A DNA stretch of 54,663 bases from Xenorhabdus miraniensis (GTDB lineage: Bacteria > Pseudomonadota > Gammaproteobacteria > Enterobacterales > Enterobacteriaceae): contig NZ_NITZ01000008.1 of the NCBI RefSeq assembly GCF_002632615.1, forward strand, positions 1 through 54,663, written 5' to 3'. Numbering within the stretch: the stretch's first letter is position 1; each line of letters begins with the position of its first letter. The notes under the pieces were generated by a model. It worked only from the letters and a program-made list of their open reading frames with translations. It ran no database searches and was not told where the DNA came from. The position numbers were made by a program, and so were the translations under genes. Shown here piece by piece: positions 47,573-54,663 of the stretch.

Positions 47573-47791
47573 TTAATAATGTGGAGGAGGCGTTTCTTCT
47601 GAAAGTGGCGCAATGATCGATGTCTGGTGGGTTTTCAGACGATCAGCCATTAACCGAAGTTGTTCTTTCAACTGCTCAGTTTCTATCTGCTGTTTTCTAA
47701 CTTCTTGATTTAACTCTTCAATAGTGGCTTCCTGATAGGCCAGTTTAGTTTCCAGTTGTTCAAATCTTTGTTCAACTTCGGATAATTCCAT
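47573..47791 (-). CDS. slyX: SlyX protein
   Basis: A 72-residue protein of unknown function, the same length as E. coli SlyX. It is mostly a coiled coil ([20 protein letters not shown] through LRLMADRLK) and ends with the conserved EETPPPHY. The start at 47791 has a strong AGGAGG site. Upstream in-frame codons to 47896 are not conserved. It is divergent from fkpA across about 250 bp. Confidence 0.94.
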   Translation of the reverse strand: MELSEVEQRFEQLETKLAYQEATIEELNQEVRKQQIETEQLKEQLRLMADRLKTHQTSIIAPLSEETPPPHY

Positions 47792-48040
47792 GATTTTTCC
47801 TCCTGCTTCTGGGCAATTTAAATAACATGATGAAGCGATCATTTGGTTCAGGTTGGCACTATAATACTCAAAATATCCGGTGAAAGAGGATTTCACGAAA
47901 TTTCTTCACATTAATGTTGTCTTAATGATTTTCAGATCAAGGCATAGCAAATATTGTCATTGGTTTCCGTGGGCAGTTATAGTAAATGTGATGCGTAACT
48001 GTACTAACGGTGAACCCACCCAAATTTATTGGAGAATAGG

Positions 48041-48805
48041 ATGAAATCATTGTTTAAAACATCTCTGCTGGCAACAACTCTGGCACTTGCATTTAGTGTA
48101 CCTCAGGCCTTGGCTGCTAATACAGAAACCAAAAGCGAAGTAAAACTGAATAGTGCGTTTAAAACGGTAGAGCAGCAAAATTCTTATGCTCTGGGGGCTT
48201 CTCTGGGTAGCTACATGGCAAACTCATTAAAAGAGCAGAAAACGCTTGGTATCAATATAGAAAAAGCGCAATTGCTGGCGGGTGTTGAGGATGCTTTAAA
48301 TAGTAAAAGTAAGCTGTCTGATGAGGAAATTCAGGAAACTCTGCTTTCTTTTGAATCTAAAGTGAAAGAGGCCGCCCGGGCTAAAGCAGAGAAAGAAGCC
48401 AGTGAAAATGGCGAGAAAGGGGATAAGTACCGTGAAGAGTTCGCTAAGAAAGCTGGCGTAATGAAGACTAAATCCGGGCTTCTCTACAAAGTTGAAAAAG
48501 CAGGAACGGGTACAACGCCTAAAGAAAGCGATACGGTGGTTGTTAACTATAAAGGTGCTTTGATTGATGGTCAGGTTTTTGATAGCTCATATGAGCGCAA
48601 AGAGCCTCTGTCAATTCGTTTGGACAGTGTGATCCCAGGCTGGAAAGAAGGCTTGCAGCATGTGAAAAAAGGCGGAAAAATCACATTGGTTATTCCACCT
48701 GACTTGGCTTACGGTCAGGCAAGTTTACCTAAGATCCCGGCTAACTCCACTTTAGTGTTTGACGTTGAGTTACTGGATATTAAGCCGGCTGCCAAAGCAA
48801 AATAA
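48041..48805 (+). CDS. fkpA: Periplasmic FKBP-type isomerase and chaperone FkpA
   Basis: A 254-residue periplasmic protein (E. coli 270). It has the signal peptide MKSLFKTSLLATTLALAFSV ... ALA, an N-terminal helical dimerisation domain (about 30-130) and a C-terminal FKBP domain (VVVNYKGALIDGQVFDSSYE, then VIPGWKEGLQHVKKGGKITL). It assists outer-membrane protein folding and could serve the adhesins here. The C-terminal Ala/Lys tail of E. coli FkpA is absent. ATG 48041 has GGAG upstream. Confidence 0.95.
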   Translation: MKSLFKTSLLATTLALAFSVPQALAANTETKSEVKLNSAFKTVEQQNSYALGASLGSYMANSLKEQKTLGINIEKAQLLAGVEDALNSKSKLSDEEIQETLLSFESKVKEAARAKAEKEASENGEKGDKYREEFAKKAGVMKTKSGLLYKVEKAGTGTTPKESDTVVVNYKGALIDGQVFDSSYERKEPLSIRLDSVIPGWKEGLQHVKKGGKITLVIPPDLAYGQASLPKIPANSTLVFDVELLDIKPAAKAK

Positions 48806-48834
48806 TTTCCCTAATAATTAAGATAGTACATTGG

Positions 48835-48859
48835 CAGGGGCTGAGTGGCCCCTGTTTTA
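48835..48859 (+). terminator. fkpA terminator
   Basis: CAGGGGC (48835-48841) pairs with GCCCCTG (48848-48854), followed by TTTTAT. Confidence 0.8.
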
Positions 48860-49354
48860 TACCCGTCGTCTTTCAAGTCTATCTTTCACCTTTTGATTTA
48901 CTGCTGGTATTTACCTCTATTTGATTAGTAAAAGTCTGAATAAAGAAAAATGAACTTGCCTGCTTATTATTCCCTGGAGAATTAAATAAAATATCTTAGT
49001 CATATTCAGATATAAAGCTGTGATAGACCCCTGAGGTATACTCAGCAACAGCTTGACGTCAATTGAATGTGGTTTTAACGTCATTATTCTGAATAGAATA
49101 GAGATATTTTAAATGCTTTCTGTTTAGAGCTTGTTTCATATGGCTATTTTATTTGCCATTTTGAATTTGGGCTGTACTCGAAATTTCCATGTACTTCGTG
49201 TACGCTCCGATCTCTATGTAGTCCGTATTCAAACTGCCTGCAACAGTAGGTAACTATTGAGATAAGCCTGAGTTGCAGTAATGTGATTTTATAATAAATC
49301 TCGCCCTGATATTTTTGGTGAGGCAAAGTCTTAGCTTGAAGGATGGTGTATTAC
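48860..49354. other. fkpA-yheO intergenic region with repeat-like sequence
   Basis: About 500 bp with no plausible gene. It begins with ATACCCGTCGTCTTTCAAG, a phrase that resembles a dispersed intergenic repeat in this bacterial group (recalled, not checked). The stretch at about 49140-49275 has a similar look (GTACTTCGTGTAC, CTGCCTGCAACAGTAGG) and may be another dispersed repeat. The yheO-tus promoter should lie at its right end. Confidence 0.35.
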
Positions 49355-50092
49355 ATGTCTACCCCGCTATTAACCGGTGATAACATATCTACTGATAACA
49401 GTGATATTGATTTACTAGAAAACCAACCGTTTAGTGAAACGGATCATGAAATTTTAAATTCTTACGAAGCTGCTGTTGATGGCCTGGCTATGTTGATTGG
49501 TGGGCATTGCGAAATCGTTCTTCATTCACTGGAAGACCTTAAATGTTCAGCTGTCAGAATAGCCAATGGAGAACATACGGGTCGTAAAATCGGTTCCCCG
49601 ATTACAGATTTGGCGTTGCGGATGCTGCATGACATTACAGATGAAGACTGTAGTGTTTCCAAGGCGTATTTCACGCGGGCAAAAAGTGGTTCTTTGATGA
49701 AATCTATCACAATTGCCATTCGTAACCGCCATCGTCGGGTTATTGGTCTTTTGTGTATCAATATGAATCTGGATGTCCCTTTCTCGGAAATTATCCAAAC
49801 CTTTATTCCAGAGAAGACCCATGAAGTGGCTTCAAACGTTAACTTTGCTTCTTCCGTGGATGATTTGGTTGCACAGACTTTGGAATTCACGATTGAAGAA
49901 GTGAATGCTGATCGCAATGTTTCCAATAATGCGAAAAACAGACAGGTAGTGCTTAACCTTTATGAGAAAGGTATTTTTGATATTAAAGATGCCATTAACC
50001 AAGTCGCTGATCGTTTGAATATCTCCAAGCATACGGTATACCTCTATATTCGCCAGTTTAAAAATGGTGAATGCGTTAGTCCGGAGAAGTAA
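49355..50092 (+). CDS. yheO: YheO family PAS-HTH transcriptional regulator
   Basis: A 245-residue protein (E. coli YheO 240). The N-terminal PAS-like YheO domain includes [40 protein letters not shown] and [15 protein letters not shown]. The C-terminal DNA-binding domain contains the highly conserved [20 protein letters not shown] and [16 protein letters not shown]. Targets are not established. The ATG at 49355 is preferred over 49343 because AAGGA lies upstream of the former and overlaps the latter. Its stop overlaps the tusD start (TAATG). Confidence 0.93.
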   Translation: MSTPLLTGDNISTDNSDIDLLENQPFSETDHEILNSYEAAVDGLAMLIGGHCEIVLHSLEDLKCSAVRIANGEHTGRKIGSPITDLALRMLHDITDEDCSVSKAYFTRAKSGSLMKSITIAIRNRHRRVIGLLCINMNLDVPFSEIIQTFIPEKTHEVASNVNFASSVDDLVAQTLEFTIEEVNADRNVSNNAKNRQVVLNLYEKGIFDIKDAINQVADRLNISKHTVYLYIRQFKNGECVSPEK

Positions 50093-50487
50093 TGTCGTCT
50101 CTGTCTTATTGCCTGCTGGTCACAGGGCCAGCTTACGGTACTCAGCAAGCCAGCAGCGCCTATCAGTTTGCTCAGGCGTTGATTGCCGCCGGGCATAAAC
50201 TGCATAGCGTGTTTTTTTATCGCGAAGGCATCCAAAATGGTAATCAATTGGTCGCTCCCGCCAACGATGAATTTGATTTGGTCAGGGCTTGGCAGGCATT
50301 GGCAGTCCGGCATCAGTTCAATCTGTTTATTTGCGTTGCGGCGGCGTTGCGACGTGGGGTTGCAGACGAACAGCAAGCCAGTGAATTGAATCTTCCTGCT
50401 GCAAATCTGGCGGATGGATTTGAACTCAGTGGCTTGGGATCACTGGCAGAAGCCATGATGCTGTGTGACCGCGTAATGCAATTTTAG
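50092..50487 (+). CDS. tusD: Sulfurtransferase TusD
   Basis: A 131-residue subunit (E. coli 128) of the TusBCD complex. It relays sulfur from TusA to TusE for 2-thiouridine at tRNA wobble positions. The N-terminal [20 protein letters not shown] and the reactive Cys in [13 protein letters not shown] are visible. It is coupled to yheO by a one-base overlap and followed by tusC and tusB in order. Confidence 0.95.
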   Translation: MSSLSYCLLVTGPAYGTQQASSAYQFAQALIAAGHKLHSVFFYREGIQNGNQLVAPANDEFDLVRAWQALAVRHQFNLFICVAAALRRGVADEQQASELNLPAANLADGFELSGLGSLAEAMMLCDRVMQF

Positions 50488-50501
50488 GGGCATGGGTATT
50501 G

Positions 50502-50861
50502 ATGAAAAAGATTGCTTTTGTTTTTACCGAAGCTCCCCACGGTTCTTCCGCCGGCAGGGAAGGGCTGGATGCGTTGCTCGCGACATCAGCATTAACTGAG
50601 CAGATCGGTGTATTTTTTATTTCTGATGGTGTGTTTCAGTTACTGGCCGATCAGCAACCGGATAAAATCCTGGCTCGTGACTATATTTCAACATTTAAAA
50701 TCCTACCCCTTTATGACATTGATAAATGTTATATCTGCCTTGATGATTTGGTGATTCGGGGGGGAGGTCCTGCAAGCAATTTTGTGCTGGAGGCTGAATT
50801 TCTCTCCGCAGCCGCCATACGAGACATGCTGACAGGTTATGATGTTGTGTTGAAATTTTAA
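50502..50861 (+). CDS. tusC: Sulfurtransferase complex subunit TusC
   Basis: A 119-residue DsrF-like subunit of TusBCD, the same length as in E. coli. It starts [20 protein letters not shown] and holds [15 protein letters not shown]. The ATG at 50502 follows a GGGGCATGGG stretch, and an adjacent TTG is excluded by family length. It is 14 bp downstream of tusD. Confidence 0.94.
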   Translation: MKKIAFVFTEAPHGSSAGREGLDALLATSALTEQIGVFFISDGVFQLLADQQPDKILARDYISTFKILPLYDIDKCYICLDDLVIRGGGPASNFVLEAEFLSAAAIRDMLTGYDVVLKF

Positions 50862-50880
50862 CCTATTGTAGGCAGGTAAC

Positions 50881-51168
50881 ATGTTATATACTGTCAGTCG
50901 CTCACCTTACCATGATGACTTCAATGCAATGCTTGGCCTTGTATCGGATACCGATGATGTTCTGTTAATTCAAAATGGTGTGTTGCTGGGCATCAATGAA
51001 AATCGTTATTTGGCTGAGTTGCTCCGTCGCGGGGCGGGCATTTATGCCTTAAAGGAAGATCTGGACGCACGGGGGCTGTTTGCACAGATTTCAGACCGTG
51101 TAAAGGTGGTTGATTACAGCGGCTTTGTTAGCTTAACGGTCAAACATCAGCAAAATTTTGCCTGGTAA
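50881..51168 (+). CDS. tusB: Sulfurtransferase complex subunit TusB
   Basis: A 95-residue DsrH-like subunit of TusBCD (E. coli 95). It starts MLYTVSRSPYHDDFNAMLGL and ends with VDYSGFVSLTVKHQQNFAW, both family-like. It is the last gene before the str operon promoter, without an obvious terminator between them, so some read-through into rpsL is possible. Confidence 0.93.
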   Translation: MLYTVSRSPYHDDFNAMLGLVSDTDDVLLIQNGVLLGINENRYLAELLRRGAGIYALKEDLDARGLFAQISDRVKVVDYSGFVSLTVKHQQNFAW

Positions 51169-51234
51169 ATATGAATTGCGCTTTTCAGCCATTTTACCAG
51201 CATAGAAAACCAGCATAGAAAAACTGTATATTTC

Positions 51235-51263
51235 TTGACACCTCGTCAAGTCAGCAATAAAAT
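51235..51263 (+). promoter_or_regulatory. str operon sigma-70 promoter
   Basis: TTGACA (51235-51240) and TAAAAT (51258-51263) are separated by exactly 17 bp, about 85 bp upstream of rpsL. This near-consensus promoter fits the strong expression of the ribosomal protein operon. Confidence 0.8.
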
Positions 51264-51297
51264 TCCGCGTCCTCTCTTTTTGTCATTATGACTGTGA

Positions 51298-51723
<426 letters not shown>

Positions 51724-51800
51724 TGGTTCTCCGTTAAGTAAGGCCAAACCTTTTTCACTTTAATGTCAAAATAAACTCGTAGAGTTTTGGACAACCCTGA

Positions 51801-52292
<492 letters not shown>

Positions 52293-52330
52293 TCCATTTT
52301 TTTGCAACCCAACGGCTGTGAATATGTTCT

Positions 52331-52350
52331 GGGTAGCGACTTTGCTACCC
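52331..52350 (+). promoter_or_regulatory. Hairpin in the rpsG-fusA spacer
   Basis: GGGTAGC (52331-52337) pairs with GCTACCC (52344-52350). It is not followed by a T-run. It may stabilise or process the mRNA within the str operon rather than terminate it. Confidence 0.5.
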
Positions 52351-52385
52351 GTTCTCTAAATTGAACGCCCACGAGAGAGGAAAAA

Positions 52386-54494
52386 ATGGCTCGTAAAACA
52401 CCTATAGCGCGTTACCGCAATATCGGTATCAGTGCCCACATCGACGCCGGTAAAACCACTACAACAGAACGTATTCTGTTTTACACAGGTGTAAACCATA
52501 AGATCGGTGAAACTCACGAAGGTTCTGCAACTATGGACTGGATGGAGCAGGAACAGGAACGTGGTATTACCATCACGTCTGCTGCGACTACTGCATTCTG
52601 GTCTGGTATGGCTAAACAGTATGAACCACACCGCATCAACATCATCGACACCCCGGGACACGTTGACTTCACCATCGAAGTAGAACGTTCCATGCGTGTT
52701 CTTGACGGCGCAGTCATGGTTTACTGTGCAGTTGGTGGCGTTCAGCCTCAGTCTGAAACTGTATGGCGTCAGGCTAACAAATATAATGTTCCACGTATCG
52801 CGTTCGTTAATAAAATGGACCGTATGGGTGCGAACTTCCTGCGCGTTGTTGAGCAGATCAAAACGCGTCTGGCTGCTAACCCAGTTCCACTTCAACTGGC
52901 TATCGGTGCTGAAGATACCTTCACCGGTGTTGTTGACCTGTTGAAAATGAAAGCAATCAACTGGAACGAAGCTGATCAGGGAACTACCTTCACTTATGAA
53001 GATATCCCGGCTGACATGCTTGAACTGGCTGAAGAATGGCACCAGAATCTGGTTGAATCCGCGGCAGAAGCATCAGAAGACCTGATGGACAAATATCTGG
53101 GCGGTGAAGAGCTGACTGAAGAAGAAATCAAGGCTGCTCTGCGTAAGCGCGTTCTGGCTAACGAAATTATCCTGGTTACCTGTGGTTCTGCATTTAAGAA
53201 CAAAGGTGTTCAGGCAATGCTGGATGCCGTTATCGAATACCTGCCAGCACCAACTGATGTTGAATCCATCAAAGGTATGCTGCCAGACGGTAAAGATACT
53301 CCAGCAGAACGTCACTCCAGCGATGAAGAGCCATTCTCTGCTCTGGCGTTCAAAATCGCGACTGACCCATTCGTGGGTAACCTGACGTTCTTCCGTGTTT
53401 ACTCTGGTGTTGTTAACTCTGGTGACACCGTACTGAACCCGGTAAAAGACAAGAAAGAGCGTTTTGGCCGTATCGTTCAGATGCACGCCAACAAACGTGA
53501 AGAAATCAAAGAAGTCCGCGCAGGCGACATCGCCGCTGCGATCGGCCTGAAAGATGTAACTACAGGTGATACTCTCTGTGACATGAACTCTCCAATCATC
53601 CTGGAGCGCATGGAATTCCCAGAGCCAGTTATCTCTGTTGCTATCGAACCAAAAACTAAAGCTGACCAAGAAAAAATGGGTATCGCTTTAGGTCGTTTGG
53701 CTCAGGAAGACCCATCATTCCGCGTAAGCAGTGATGAAGAGACTGGTCAGACTATCATTGCCGGTATGGGTGAGCTGCACCTTGACGTTCTGGTTGACCG
53801 TATGCGTCGTGAATTCAACGTTGAAGCGAACGTCGGTAAACCTCAGGTTGCTTATCGTGAAACTATCCGCGCTTCTGTTGAGCAGGAAGGTAAACACGCT
53901 AAACAGTCCGGTGGTCGCGGTCAGTACGGTCACGTTTGGCTACGTATCGAGCCTCTGGAAGCAGGTGGTGCTGGTTACGAATTCGCGAACGAAATCGTTG
54001 GTGGTGTTGTTCCTAAAGAATACATCCCAGGCGTCGACAAAGGCGTTCAGGAACAGCTGAAGAGCGGTGTTCTGGCTGGTTATCCAATCGTTGACGTTAA
54101 AGTTGCCCTGTTCGATGGTTCTTACCATGACGTTGACTCCTCCGAAATCGCCTTTAAAATTGCTGCATCCATGGCATTTAAAGAAGGCTTCATGAAAGCG
54201 AAACCAGTTCTGCTGGAACCTATCATGAAAGTTGAAGTGGAAACACCAGAAGACTACATGGGTGACGTCATCGGTGACTTGAACCGTCGCCGTGGTATGA
54301 TCGATGGTATGGATGATGTAGCTACGGGCAAAATTGTTCGTGCTCAAGTACCATTGTCTGAAATGTTTGGTTATGCTACTGACCTGCGTTCTCAGACCCA
54401 AGGTCGTGCTTCTTACTCCATGGAGTTCTTGAAGTACAACGAAGCGCCGAGCAACGTCGCTCAGGCTATTATCGAAGCTCGTAAATCTAGATAA
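52386..54494 (+). CDS. fusA: Elongation factor G
   Basis: A 702-residue translational GTPase (E. coli 704) that drives ribosome translocation and, with RRF, recycling. G1 is [18 protein letters not shown], the switch I region ends [12 protein letters not shown]3 is DTPGHVDFT and G4 is NKMDR. Domains II-V follow, with [18 protein letters not shown] (domain IV) near residue 505. It is the third gene of the str operon, followed by tuf after a 69-bp spacer containing a GCTCCC/GGGAGC hairpin. It is intact. Confidence 0.98.
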   Translation: MARKTPIARYRNIGISAHIDAGKTTTTERILFYTGVNHKIGETHEGSATMDWMEQEQERGITITSAATTAFWSGMAKQYEPHRINIIDTPGHVDFTIEVERSMRVLDGAVMVYCAVGGVQPQSETVWRQANKYNVPRIAFVNKMDRMGANFLRVVEQIKTRLAANPVPLQLAIGAEDTFTGVVDLLKMKAINWNEADQGTTFTYEDIPADMLELAEEWHQNLVESAAEASEDLMDKYLGGEELTEEEIKAALRKRVLANEIILVTCGSAFKNKGVQAMLDAVIEYLPAPTDVESIKGMLPDGKDTPAERHSSDEEPFSALAFKIATDPFVGNLTFFRVYSGVVNSGDTVLNPVKDKKERFGRIVQMHANKREEIKEVRAGDIAAAIGLKDVTTGDTLCDMNSPIILERMEFPEPVISVAIEPKTKADQEKMGIALGRLAQEDPSFRVSSDEETGQTIIAGMGELHLDVLVDRMRREFNVEANVGKPQVAYRETIRASVEQEGKHAKQSGGRGQYGHVWLRIEPLEAGGAGYEFANEIVGGVVPKEYIPGVDKGVQEQLKSGVLAGYPIVDVKVALFDGSYHDVDSSEIAFKIAASMAFKEGFMKAKPVLLEPIMKVEVETPEDYMGDVIGDLNRRRGMIDGMDDVATGKIVRAQVPLSEMFGYATDLRSQTQGRASYSMEFLKYNEAPSNVAQAIIEARKSR

Positions 54495-54563
54495 GTTTTC
54501 GAGTTTACTATCTTTTAGCTCCCTCTTCTCTGTGACGGGGGAGCGGTATTAAGGAATAGAGTC

Positions 54564-54663
54564 GTGTCTAAAGAAAAGTTTGAACGTTCAAAACCGCACG
54601 TTAACGTTGGTACTATCGGCCACGTTGACCACGGTAAAACTACCCTGACTGCTGCAATCACCA
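54564..54663 (+). CDS. tufA: Elongation factor Tu, 5' end only
   Basis: The first 33 codons of EF-Tu, starting at GTG 54564 with an AAGGAA site upstream: (M)[20 protein letters not shown], then the P-loop [12 protein letters not shown]. The gene runs off the window. Position after fusA identifies it as the tufA copy of the str operon. The remainder cannot be assessed. Confidence 0.95.
   Translation, partial: MSKEKFERSKPHVNVGTIGHVDHGKTTLTAAIT

Overview
The window looks like chromosomal DNA of an insect-pathogenic, nematode-associated enterobacterium of the Xenorhabdus/Photorhabdus group (Morganellaceae). This is an inference. Core proteins (CRP, PolA, RpsL, RpsG, FusA, YheO, TusBCD) are very close to their Escherichia coli counterparts. 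Base composition is moderately AT-rich. The core is interrupted by decayed insertion sequences, an Lsr quorum-sensing locus and a cluster of invasin-like adhesins. No tRNA, rRNA or CRISPR array was seen.

Layout. (1) 1-2095: a graveyard of broken mobile elements: an IS982-family transposase cut at its 3' side, a decayed IS630-family transposase, and the 3' part of a possible LuxR-type signal-binding domain whose stop codon overlaps the start of an acyl-CoA thioesterase. (2) 2.5-8.2 kb: an autoinducer-2 (Lsr) locus with lsrK, lsrR, lsrB, lsrF and lsrG intact. The ABC importer genes lsrACD are gone, leaving what look like the first codons of lsrA and the last codons of lsrD between lsrR and lsrB. 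(3) 8.2-17.3 kb: a PLP-dependent decarboxylase, then the mobB-mobA / yihD-srkA-dsbA-polA-spf-engB block known from E. coli. (4) 17.4-19.1 kb: a complete DarT-DarG DNA ADP-ribosylation toxin-antitoxin pair, placed at the junction between two blocks that are far apart in E. coli. (5) 19.4-24.7 kb: ppiA, pabA, argD, crp, prkB, yheU. (6) 24.7-41.8 kb: an accessory island between yheU and yheS, where E. coli has only yheT. It holds a LysE-type exporter, murP-murQ, three tandem inverse autotransporters of about 1,160-1,180 residues, a 1.4-kb gene-poor stretch and a LysR regulator. (7) 41.9-54.7 kb: yheS, kefG-kefB-yheV, slyD, slyX, fkpA, yheO-tusDCB, then the str operon rpsL-rpsG-fusA-tuf, running off the right edge.

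How the parts work together. The Lsr remnant should still be able to bind, phosphorylate, degrade and sense AI-2, but its own importer is missing. The first two adhesins are a tandem duplication with a 3,820-bp offset that includes the upstream region. Their membrane anchors are nearly identical and their tips have diverged. The third has the same plan with different Ig-like repeats and a shorter tip. The strongest candidates for follow-up are the adhesin island, the importer-less Lsr locus and the DarTG pair at a rearrangement junction. Several short tandem duplications (12-19 bp) are scattered through the window, one of them inside polA.
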